11,860 bases of DNA from NCBI GenBank assembly GCA_013054445.1, contig JAAMPI010001645.1:1-11860 (forward strand). The letters are read 5' to 3'. Of this stretch, positions 1 to 6,890 are shown piece after piece; positions within the stretch are counted from its first letter, which is position 1, and each line of letters starts with the position of its first letter. Below the pieces are notes generated by a model that was not told where the DNA came from, did no database searches, and was given only the letters and a program-made list of their open reading frames with translations. Origin of the DNA: Cudoniella acicularis (taxonomy: Eukaryota > Ascomycota > Leotiomycetes > Helotiales > Helotiaceae). The position numbers were made by a program, and so were the translations under genes.

Positions 1-859
1 CTTTTTAATAATAATTTTATTATTATTATTAGCCGTAATAGTAGATACTTCTTCTTCCTCTTTAACTCCCTCTATTTTAGTAGCTAAGTAGGCCGAAGAA
101 GCGTATTTATATACGTCTTTAAGAGTAATATTATCTAGCGTAGCTAGATTAGCCTTATTATAAGGTCTTCTAGTTAAATAGTTAATTTCTCTTCTAGGCC
201 TTAGGCTCCTACTCTCTTCTTCGTCATCACTACTCTCTATAAGAGCTACGCTAGCACTACAGTCTTCACTAGCGTCCTTACTAGCGCCTTCTTCTTGATT
301 TAGATCAAAATTAGGAGGTAAAGGAGTCCTATCGAAGATAGTAAGAGGGCTACTCGTCGCCTCTCTCTCTAGCTCTCTACTAGTATTCTTATCTATTATA
401 TCTAGTAGGCTATTATAATCTTTAGATTCAGGGGCTAATAGCTCTTTATAGTCCTCTTAAATCTTATAGTCCTTCTTATATTCAAGGTCTTCTTTAATAG
501 TAATATCTCTAGTAGACTCTACTATTCGTTTATCAAAGTTATAAACTAAATAGTTATTAGAAGACTCAAAGCCTACTAATATACCTCGCTTAGCTTTATT
601 AGCTAGCTTCCCTAAGTTGCCTTGTTTAGCTCTTACTTTCTTAGGCTCGAGGTAATAATATAAAGAACCTAGTACTCTTATATAGCTTATATTAGGCTTA
701 CTTCCTATAATAGCTTCGTAAGGAGTCTTATTTATTATAGGGTTATAAGACCTGTTTTTAATATGAATTATAGCTTATACTAAGTAAGGTTATAGGTATA
801 AAGGTATATCCTTCTCGGCTATAATAGAGATAAGCCTCTCGAGTATATATCGATTAAGG

Positions 860-1170
860 CGTTCGCTTATACCGTTTTATTCCTGACTATAAGGGCTTAT
901 ATAATCGTTATATATCCCTTCCTCTTTATAAAAGGTGTCCTACTTAGTACCCTTAAATTCTTTAGCGTTATCTAAGTGAATTCCTTTAATAGAGGTTTTA
1001 AATTAATTCTTTAATAGTCGAAATAGCTCTATAAGCTTATCTATAGTATCGGCTTTAAACTTAAGGCAGTAGACATATACTAAACGTGATTTATAACACG
1101 TAAAAGTAACTATATAAGACTCTCCTTTTAGGCCTTTTATCCTAAAAGGACCTGCTATATCTACGTCAAA
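860..1170 (-). other. copia integrase catalytic core with intact D-D35E positions
   Basis: The three acidic residues are Asp at codon 1161, Asp at codon 972 and Glu at codon 864. The last two are separated by 35 residues, as in DD35E integrases. Nonsense codons interrupt the domain (for example 1005 and 879). Upstream, the two cysteines of the HHCC-type zinc region read as Tyr at codons 1251 and 1242. The acidic triad survived while the zinc site did not. Confidence 0.85.
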
Positions 1171-1968
1171 ATAGCTTAGGTTTTTACTAGATTCTTTAAG
1201 AGATAAATAGCTTATTTTTCTAGTAAACTTGCCTATATAATAAGAATCATAAGAGTCTATAGACTTCTTTGAGTTCTCGCTTAGCTTATAGCCTTGCGTA
1301 GTCTCTATTGTCTTAGCTAAGTAGTCAGAATTAAGGTGATTAAGTCTCTTATAAAATAAAGTAAGATTCTCTTCTTTAATACTACTATTTACCTTATATA
1401 CTATATTTTCTAGCTTAGAATAGTCTATATTTAGACTATTAAAGTAATAAGTATTACCTTCCTAGGAGACAGGTATAATTAAGCCTTGTTTGCTTATATA
1501 AGCTTTATTATTAGTACTACTGATATTTACGTCCTACTTATTATCACTTAAAGCGTAGGCTGAAATAAGGGTAGTAGCTAAGCTAGGTACGTAGTAGACT
1601 TCTTTAAGGAGAAGTTCTTGTCCTTTATAAACTAGCGATATACTTCCTTTACTAAGGATAGCTACCTTAGCCTTATTAGCTACTATAATAGTCTTATCAC
1701 TTAGTTCTTTATAGTCTAAGAACTAGTCTTTATTAGGGCTAAAATGCTCAGATACTCCGGAGTCTAAGACTAACTTATTAGACTCTAGACTACTAGTAGA
1801 AGAAGAATAACTAGTGTTTATAAGACTAGCAGACATAATAACTTTAGGAGAAGAGGTTGATTTATCTTCTTCTTTAGTCTCTTTATCCTTTTTATTCTTA
1901 TTCTTCTTATTATTATCTTTACTAGTGCCTTTACTAGCGTCCTTTTTAAGCTTAGGATATAGAACCTA

Positions 1969-2010
1969 ACACTTATTCTTTAAATGCCCTGTTTTATTAT
2001 AATGAGTATA
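1969..2010 (-). other. degenerate CCHC zinc knuckle of copia Gag
   Basis: The residues read Y-x2-Y-x4-H-x4-C, exactly the spacing of a retroviral C-x2-C-x4-H-x4-C knuckle. The first two cysteines read as tyrosine (TAT). TGT/TGC to TAT/TAC is the bottom-strand outcome of a CpA-to-TpA change, so this is a RIP-killed RNA-binding motif. The codon after the last Cys is TAG. Confidence 0.85.
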
Positions 2011-2548
2011 AATAGGTTTATTATTTATAAAAGCTTTATTTGCTTCTAAATTCAAGTCTTTCGAATTTATACGAGCTTCTTCGGCTATAAGGTCGCTTAC
2101 TAGCTTTTCTAGATCTATATTATCTAGTTTGTTTCCTACTTCTTCGTACTTTCGAGAAGTAAAGCCATTAAAAGAGCTAGGTAAGCTATTATATATAGTA
2201 ACTAGTATAAAGACATCAGATACTTTATGTCCTAGCTTTTCTAAGTATTAAGCCGAGGACTATATCTCGCTTATATACTCGTCTATACTCTTAAAGTTAC
2301 TATATCTAGCGTTTACTATCTTATTATAATAACGCCTTACTAGTTCTAGACTAGATTCGCCGAAGTCCCTCTTTAGCTTATCCTATAGCTCTTTAGCTAT
2401 TAATATACTATTAAACCTCGCTATATTATTAGACGAGATAATAGACTATAATCCGGCTAGAGCTCGGCTATTACGAGTTATATAATCTTATAGTTTCTCT
2501 TTATATTTGACGGCTAATTCGTCTGTTTTAGGCGAGTCGTCTAACTTA

Positions 2549-2795
2549 TGTCACAGACCTAGTATAACGCACAGTCCTGTGACTAGTGAGACTCAGACAG
2601 TGTGGCGCTATATNCGACAGGAGGCTGCGACACGTCCCCCTAACCCCTTATCACGTGACCTCNCNTGCNAGTACTCACCTCCTGTATATAAGGCCCCTTN
2701 AGGGCCACCTCTTCCTTCTTCTCTCCTTAGCTTAGTTTCTTCGTNAATANAGCACCTTCTTNCAAATACGTCCCTACGTGACGTCAGGGCCCTNG
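2549..2795 (+). repeat. LTR-like fragment of a second, unidentified element
   Basis: The block begins TGTCACAGACC right where the copia frame ends. This resembles the TGTCACGACCC start of the gypsy LTR at 5548. It is not TA-rich like the copia remnant. It holds a palindromic CACAG-TC-CTGTG, a CACGTG (2652-2657), a TATA-like TATATAAGG near 2685, pyrimidine runs and a perfect TGACGTCA (2779-2786), a set that suits LTR U3/R sequence. The right end is uncertain: no clean matching CA terminus or target-site duplication was found. A solo LTR, an LTR of a deleted element or another repeat are all possible. The orientation shown is that of the TATA-like box. Confidence 0.45.
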
Positions 2796-2820
2796 TGCCT
2801 TTNCAGAGCTGTAACANTAN
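2614..2820. other. cluster of 12 single-base N calls
   Basis: Isolated Ns occur at 2614, 2663, 2665, 2669, 2700, 2745, 2750, 2762, 2794, 2803, 2817 and 2820, and nowhere else in the window. Single scattered Ns in a repeat-like block suggest that near-identical copies were collapsed into one consensus, rather than a sized assembly gap. Confidence 0.9.
2779..2786. promoter_or_regulatory. perfect TGACGTCA (CRE/ATF-type) palindrome
   Basis: The 8-bp palindrome TGACGTCA is the consensus site of CREB/ATF-type bZIP factors. It lies downstream of the TATA-like box in the LTR-like block. Function is not shown by sequence alone. Confidence 0.35.
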
Positions 2821-2821
2821 C

Positions 2822-3774
2822 GTCTTTAACAGTTCGTATCTTAACGAGATTGTGAACTTTAATTCGTAAGACGCCTACCTCGAGAGTAACGTCTTCGAGG
2901 ATAGTCTCACACGGGGGTTCGGCTATATAAGCCTTCGCTGCTACCCGGGTGCTCCCTCGGGAGTGCCTTCGGAGTTGTTGCGTCAGCTCTTGGCAGCGGA
3001 CCCTAAGATTACGAGCCTCGGACGAGAATTCAATCAATTATACGGTTAAATCAAGGCAACGTATAGGTTTATCAGCCACGTACCGAAAGAAAAGAGTCAA
3101 GAGCACAAGCACCTCTAGCAACAGTTGAAAAATGCTAAGAAGAGTTTAACAGATGAGCTTGATACGGCCTACAGGCGCGATTATTTCTTTCGTGTTTATA
3201 ATAAGATGATAAAGATGTTACTTGACTAAACCGCAATCGAAGAGCCAGGCAACAAGCCTATAGTCTAACACGAGCTTGAGGAACGGAATCAATTATAAGA
3301 GGTCCTTTGCAATTTCTCGAGGGACTTACCCCCGTAAGAGCTCGTCTCGTGCAAGATTACTACTGTCACTCTCTTCGTCGCGCTCGCCTTACGACGAGTG
3401 TGTCAGACCCGCCAGCCGCAACGGCCTTTAATTAATTCCTAAGATCCGATCAAGCAAGAGTATCCTTCTCTTGCGCCCTTACCTTGCTACAGCCTGACCC
3501 GTTTCCCCTAGTCTGCGAAAAGACTCAATGTATCATATGCCTTAGGGACACACGGCTGACGAATAAAGAACGAACGCGCAAGTTTTCCCGTGTATCACAT
3601 ATGATAAGCCGTGTTGAAGATGTGTACTTGGGGAAGCTCTAACCCGGTGAAAAGCCGGCTTGTCAACATCCTCATTGCTCTCCGGGAGGGAGGGGCTTAT
3701 TCTTCGACGAGATAATGCATTTTAAGAGTCACGTGGCACTGATCTATAAGATTAACCTCCGCGTATTTGTCTAA
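2822..3774 (+). pseudogene. C-terminal remnant of a FluG/DUF3435-type protein
   Basis: From 2822 the frame reads VFNSSYLNEIVNFNS, a stop in place of Gln, then an Arg/Leu-rich helical region including LLRQLLAADPKITSL and NAKKSLTDELDTAYRR. After a one-base frame change between about 3470 and 3493 it continues with FPLVCEKTQCIICLGD, RKFSRVSHM, PGEKPACQHPHC and DEIMHFKSHV, ending at TAA 3772-3774. This is the conserved tail of fungal FluG/DUF3435 (PF11917) proteins, with cysteine-rich zinc-finger-like motifs. I recognise it from memory of the family. In-frame TAA/TAG codons at 2867, 3046, 3115, 3226, 3265, 3295, 3337 and 3440 mostly replace Gln. The N-terminal two thirds, including any recombinase core, is absent: the LTR-like block lies directly upstream. 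Some DUF3435 proteins are tyrosine recombinases of mobile elements (Starship captains), but this fragment alone does not show such a role. Confidence 0.75.
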
Positions 3775-3908
3775 CTCTGGTTCGGGGTCTTTCAAGGTAC
3801 GGACCGTTCAAGATAACCTCACTATACAAAGAAGATTCATCCAGAGGAAATATGAACGACTCGGCAATTGCTATTTTTAGGTAGTTCCCCACATCAATTC
3901 TTCTATCC

Positions 3909-4324
3909 CTATTCTCGCTTCGGCGGCGTAAACGCCTCAACCTCAATCTCAATCAACATCTTCTCAAGCCCCAACCTCGGCACACTCAACGCCGTCCAAA
4001 CGGGCCGGTGCGCCGGGACTCTCTCCCTCATCTTCTGCGCCAAATACTGCATGGCCTCATCCATGCCTACCGCATAGCTGCGCCACAAATACACATCTTC
4101 CCAGCCCCTCAAGCCATGACTTTGCAGCACTCGATCGACGTTGGCGAACGCGAGGTCGATCTGGGACTTCATGTCGGAGGGAAAGAGTGGGAGCTGTCCC
4201 AGCCGCCTTGGCCGGAGACCTTGATGATGCCCGAGGGGAGAGTGACGGATTGCGAGTAGTGGTGTGTCTCGCTGGCTTGTTGGCCGGGGCCGGTGGGGTC
4301 GGTGGTGTAGGGGAGGGAGGACAT
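3909..4324 (-). pseudogene. RidA/YjgF/YER057c-family protein gene with a one-base frameshift
   Basis: The ATG at 4324-4322 opens MSSLPYTTDPTGPGQQ, continues through SGIIKVSGQGGWDSSHSFP, then runs out of frame at about 4179-4183. The next frame continues exactly with SDMKSQIDLAFANVDRVL, GWEDVYLWRSYAVGMDE, RPVWTALSVPRLG and IEIEVEAFTPPKRE, then TAG at 3909-3911. The 416 nt become 139 whole codons if one base is missing, giving about 138 aa, the family's usual size. RidA proteins form trimers and hydrolyse reactive enamine/imine intermediates. Here the usual catalytic Arg appears replaced by Trp (VWTA), as in some fungal subgroups, while the C-terminal IEIE motif stays, so classical imine deaminase activity is doubtful. 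The break sits in a short G run, so a sequencing error is possible. An internal Met at 4172 would give only 87 aa. Confidence 0.88.
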
Positions 4325-4490
4325 TTCTGGGGGGGGGTTGTGAGATGTGGGTTTGTTGGATGGGTTATGGAGGGAGTATACTTGATGGCTTTTATTATGG
4401 CGTTATACAATGTCGTGGGGATATTTTCAGCTTGCTTCTTGCGATTTGTAGATGTTCAGAAGAGGACCAGTGTCCAGGTGAAATAGGGAG

Positions 4491-4500
4491 GCTTATATAC
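4491..4500 (-). promoter_or_regulatory. TATA-like box for the RidA-like gene
   Basis: On the minus strand the sequence reads GTATATAAGC, about 170 nt upstream of the ATG at 4324. Spacing and motif suit a core promoter with a long leader, but no start site can be read from sequence. Confidence 0.35.
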
Positions 4501-4595
4501 ATTTCAAGCGTCAGCTCATTTTGGGGAATGGCTTATGGATTTATAATATATGGCATTATCCAGCCGGCCGCTAAGACGCTAATTATGCAGTCAGT

Positions 4596-4618
4596 CCTCG
4601 CTGATAAATCAGGCGAGG
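4596..4618. repeat. imperfect inverted repeat with GATA core
   Basis: Two 10-bp arms, CCTCGCTGAT and ATCAGGCGAGG, flank an AA spacer. The right arm has one extra G. The centre contains TGATAA, a site type bound by fungal GATA factors. It sits between the two divergent promoters and could be a protein-binding palindrome or chance. Confidence 0.45.
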
Positions 4619-4838
4619 AATTGAGTCCAATCAGGTTCTAGAGTTGTACGATCGTATTACGAAGGCATGAAGTTATATGCCCAAAACCCTTGTTATTTGG
4701 AATCATGTCGAGAAATGTCAAAAAAAATTTGGGTAGAAGGTTTTGTCAGCTAACATTCGGAGTTAGGGACGGGCTGTCACTCTGTTTCTAGTTCCCATTA
4801 GAGGATTCTGTGAGAAATGTTTCAATTTATGACTCCTG

Positions 4839-4847
4839 TTATATACA
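4839..4847 (+). promoter_or_regulatory. TATA-like box and pyrimidine tract for the reductase gene
   Basis: TTATATACA lies about 57-65 nt before the ATG at 4904 and is followed by a CT-rich tract (about 4859-4870). This is a common arrangement for fungal core promoters. Confidence 0.45.
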
Positions 4848-5020
4848 TAATAATTCAATCTTCTTTCTTTTGAGCTGATTTGACTCTACTAGCATCTGCC
4901 AATATGGGTTCCAAGTCACTCCCCCTCCAGGACAAGGGGATATATCACAACTTGCCAACATTCCCGAAGGACATCAAAGACTTGACAGCTATTGTGACTG
5001 GTGCAAATGGCATCTCAGGG

Positions 5021-5152
5021 GTGAGTTCACTTACTGCCGAAGCTCTCTTCCAGCCAAGGACTTAAGTCGATAACACTGGCGTGTCGTGTGCTTTGGCAAG
5101 ATAGATTGCGCGTCAATGAAAGCAAACATTAGCTCACGTTGTACCAATCCAG
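5021..5152 (+). other. intron 1 of the reductase gene (132 nt)
   Basis: It starts GTGAGT after the codon for the last Gly of GANGISG and ends CCAG before TTC. Removing it joins ISG to FHT, the continuous family sequence. It is phase 0. A branch-like CTCAC lies near 5132. Confidence 0.85.
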
Positions 5153-5291
5153 TTCCACACCATGCGAGTCCTCCTCGAGTCGCCTGAACGCTTGTCTAAG
5201 GTTTATGCTATCTCTCGACGACCTCCCCCGCCTGAGATGATGGATCTCCTCCCGACCGAGCACAGAGCAAGAGTGGAGCATATGGCTTCTG

Positions 5292-5459
5292 GTAAGTCTT
5301 ATCTCTCTAAGCAGTATAACATGAGAGCCGGCTATACTTCGAACAATGTATACGTGAAATGTGGCATTGCATTGCGTTAGAGCCATCGATTGCACGGCGA
5401 ACCCCTGACTATCATCCAGTAAGGTGGTAGACAAGGACAACCTGACAGTAGACGTACAG
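5292..5459 (+). other. intron 2 of the reductase gene (168 nt)
   Basis: It starts GTAAGT and ends TACAG. Splicing joins G to AT, forming an Asp codon and giving ...EHMAS-DFLSKPED..., the expected family order. It is phase 1. Confidence 0.85.
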
Positions 5460-5601
5460 ATTTCCTATCGAAGCCCGAAGATATCGCCCAATCCCTCAAG
5501 GACAAGATCAAGAACGTCGACACCGTATTTTTCTACTCGTATCTCCATGTCACGACCCGAAGTCATGTGACGGTCCACGAGACCAGTTCACCTGTTCTGT
5601 C

Positions 5602-5639
5602 GTTCAGCGTTCAGGGGCTGAACTGCTGAACCACTGAAC
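5602..5639. repeat. GTTCAG/CTGAAC inverted-repeat array in LTR U3
   Basis: Two direct GTTCAG copies (5602-5607, 5609-5614) are followed by three CTGAAC copies (5618-5623, 5626-5631, 5634-5639). CTGAAC is the reverse complement of GTTCAG. The array lies just before the TATA box and could be a hairpin or a multi-site binding region for a promoter factor. Confidence 0.7.
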
Positions 5640-5655
5640 TGCGACCACCACTACC

Positions 5656-5662
5656 TATATAG
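5656..5662 (+). promoter_or_regulatory. TATA box of the gypsy 5' LTR
   Basis: TATATAG in the middle of the LTR is well placed to start the genomic RNA about 30 bp downstream. This sets U3 to the left and R/U5 to the right. Confidence 0.5.
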
Positions 5663-5820
5663 CCATATAGTTTTCCTATATTAGAGCGTGTGCTCAACTC
5701 ATATTCTAATATCATCACTTGATTAGGATAACGCTCTACTAGAACCTGCTTGACGCTTCTAAGGCTAAGTAAACCCCGTTCACGTGACATCGAGATCTCA
5801 CGTGATAATAGAACGTTACA

Positions 5821-5845
5821 CTTTAAGCACCTCTTTACCTTAAAG
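5821..5845 (+). repeat. 7-bp inverted repeat in the gypsy leader
   Basis: CTTTAAG (5821-5827) and CTTAAAG (5839-5845) are exact inverted complements around an 11-nt loop, shortly after the LTR and 17 bp before the Gag ATG. No TGG-starting tRNA primer site is visible after either possible LTR end, so the priming mode is unclear. Confidence 0.5.
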
Positions 5846-6848
5846 CATAAAAAGCAACACCATGTCTAACCTCTCTAGCAGCTCTCGAGCCCTACGAGGC
5901 TCGGCCAGGCCTTAGCCGAACCCCGGAACCCCGGGACCTGAGACGGTCGTCGAGAACATAGTCACCCCTCCTCTTAAGGAAGACTTATCAGATAGCGACG
6001 ATCCGAACGCCCTAATAGAAACAGAAGAAGAAACCAAGGTCCGATTCCTACGAGATATCAGCAGGACCGTCTAGCGAGAAATCAAACAAGGCCTTCACGA
6101 TAAGGGGAAGAAACCTGAAATCATGACTAGCATTAACCAGGAATTCATACTCGAGTCGAACGAGGCTCTAAAGATTCTAGTACCAGAGAGATTTATAGGA
6201 GCCCGTGACAAGCTTATTATGTTCCTACTATAAGCCTAGATTTACCTCGACTTTAAACGTGATAAGTTTAAGGACGATACTAAGAGATCCTTATAGCTTA
6301 CCACTTACTTAAAGGATACTGTCATAAAGTAGATTAAACCGTTCTTGATCGACTTCTATCAAAACCGATAGCACGCCAAACTTATAATACCGACTACTAT
6401 CATGATCTTCTAAGGGCTAAAGGGATTCGAGACCGAAATCACTCGCGTCTTTAGGAACCTCGACGAGGTCCGCGAAGCCTAATAGGAGATCATCTGACTA
6501 AAACAGAAGGGGTCGGCGATTTAGTACGCAACTACCTTCTAGGGAATCGCTAATAAAACTACCTAGGTAGGCACTACTATAACCACCCGCTTCTATAAGG
6601 GATTAAAAGACAGGGTCAAGGACGAAATCGCTAGAGGACTAATACCAACTAACCTATTTGATATGATCGAGATAGCCGTCAGGATCGACAACCGCTTATA
6701 GGAAAGAGAGAGAGAAAAGAACACTAGTCGACTCGGACAAGGACAGGCAGCCCCTAGAAGTTTAGCTCGTAACTCACGAGAACTAAACGCTACGGAACGA
6801 CCGTAGATGTCCGTAGACGAACACAAGCGACTAATAGACGGAAACATG

Positions 6849-6890
6849 TGCTTCTTCTATAAGAAACCCGGCTATCGAGCTAACGTATGC
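6849..6890 (+). other. RIP-altered CCHC zinc knuckle of gypsy Gag
   Basis: The residues read C-x2-Y-x4-Y-x4-C, with Tyr codons TAT at 6858 and 6873 where the second Cys and the His of a C-x2-C-x4-H-x4-C knuckle belong. Both fit CpA-to-TpA changes (TGT to TAT, CAT to TAT). RNA packaging through this motif would be lost. Confidence 0.88.

Larger units (their letters stand above)
1..2547 (-). pseudogene. copia Gag-Pol polyprotein remnant (Gag C-terminal part to pre-RT linker)
   Basis: One frame (codon first bases at multiples of 3 on the minus strand) runs through the whole segment. Around 2510-2070 it resembles UBN2-type copia Gag, with motifs such as AKEL-stop-DKLKRDFGE and EKLGHKVSD. A degenerate CCHC knuckle follows, then protease with LDSG at 1767-1756. 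A pre-integrase region (YKRLNHLNS) leads to the integrase core, with Asp in DVDIAGPF, Asp in HLDNAKEF and Glu in NGISERLNR, all retained. Positions about 560-1 encode a Ser/Glu/Asp-rich linker with RPRREINY, typical of the stretch before reverse transcriptase. In-frame TAG/TAA codons sit where Trp or Gln is expected, for example 2379, 1968 and 879. It cannot encode a full polyprotein. Confidence 0.9.
1..2548 (-). mobile_element. Ty1/copia retrotransposon, RIP-mutated and truncated at both visible ends
   Basis: On the minus strand the domain order is Gag, CCHC knuckle, protease, GAG-pre-integrase zinc region, integrase core and acidic linker, which is the Ty1/copia order (integrase before reverse transcriptase). 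Reverse transcriptase and RNase H would lie left of position 1, outside the window. The 5' end of the element is missing: the Gag frame stops being recognisable at about 2547, and no copia 5' LTR, primer site or Gag start codon is seen. The sequence is very rich in TA and poor in CA/TG, and Trp and Gln codons are replaced by TAG/TAA, as expected from RIP. No indel is needed to read the frame from 2547 to 1. Confidence 0.93.
4325..4903. other. divergent intergenic promoter region between the RidA-like gene and the reductase gene
   Basis: These 579 bp separate the two start codons. CA and TA frequencies look ordinary, unlike the flanking elements. A G run (4330-4337) lies just before the RidA-like ATG on its strand. 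TATA-like boxes face both ways (4491-4500 minus, 4839-4847 plus), and an imperfect inverted repeat with a GATA core lies between them. I see no RNA gene or credible ORF here. Confidence 0.7.
4904..5547 (+). pseudogene. PRISE-like short-chain dehydrogenase/reductase gene, 5' part only, cut by gypsy insertion
   Basis: Exon 1 (4904-5020) starts MGSKSLPLQDKG and carries the Rossmann motif VTGANGISG (TGxxGxxG). Exon 2 (5153-5291) continues FHTMRVLLESPER, VYAISRRPPPPE and DLLPTEHRARVEH. Exon 3 (5460-5547) continues DFLSKPEDIAQSLKDK and DTVFFYSYL. The Arg pair after the second strand (SRR) suggests NADPH preference. The family is the atypical SDR group called PRISE (progesterone 5-beta-reductase/iridoid synthase-like), common in fungi with mostly unassigned substrates. 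Only 114 codons plus two bases remain; the catalytic Tyr/Lys region is absent because the gypsy LTR begins at 5548. Read into the LTR, the frame stops at TGA 5627-5629, giving a protein of about 140 aa. The 3' half should lie beyond the right edge, after the element. The exons show no RIP damage. A TTG at 4880 is in frame, but ATG 4904 matches the family start. Confidence 0.88.
5548..5789 (+). repeat. 5' LTR of the gypsy element
   Basis: It begins TGTCACG, identical over 58 bp to the sequence at 11803. I place the end at 5789 because CGTGACA there is the exact inverted complement of TGTCACG, giving a 242-bp LTR with TG...CA termini. A second candidate end is 5820 (GTTACA, 273 bp). The 3' LTR is cut by the window, so the end is not proven. 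The LTR keeps many CA and TG dinucleotides, unlike the coding interior. Confidence 0.8.

Noticed and set aside
1..2548. CRISPR array or tandem repeat in the TA-rich left region
   Set aside because: The repeated CTAG/TATA look comes from RIP bias in coding sequence; no regularly spaced repeats are present.
2507..2869. Plus-strand frame of 120 codons across the LTR-like block as one gene
   Set aside because: Only its last part (from about 2822) reads as the FluG/DUF3435 tail; the rest is LTR-like sequence and crosses into the antisense copia Gag.
2774..3037. Minus-strand frame of 87 codons opposite the FluG/DUF3435 remnant
   Set aside because: The plus strand carries the recognisable protein; this is its antisense shadow and runs through ambiguous bases.
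4057..4410. Minus-strand frame of 117 codons rich in Pro/Thr
   Set aside because: It reads the RidA-like gene and its leader in the wrong frame; the correct frames are explained by one frameshift.
4187..4641. Overlapping plus-strand open frames over the RidA-like gene and its upstream region
   Set aside because: They lie opposite or just upstream of the RidA-like gene and give Gly/Trp-rich low-complexity translations without domain signs.
6593..6847. Minus-strand frame of 84 codons inside gypsy Gag
   Set aside because: The sense strand carries clear Gag motifs; the antisense translation shows no start context, motif or conserved pattern, unlike the ORF at 11640-11272.
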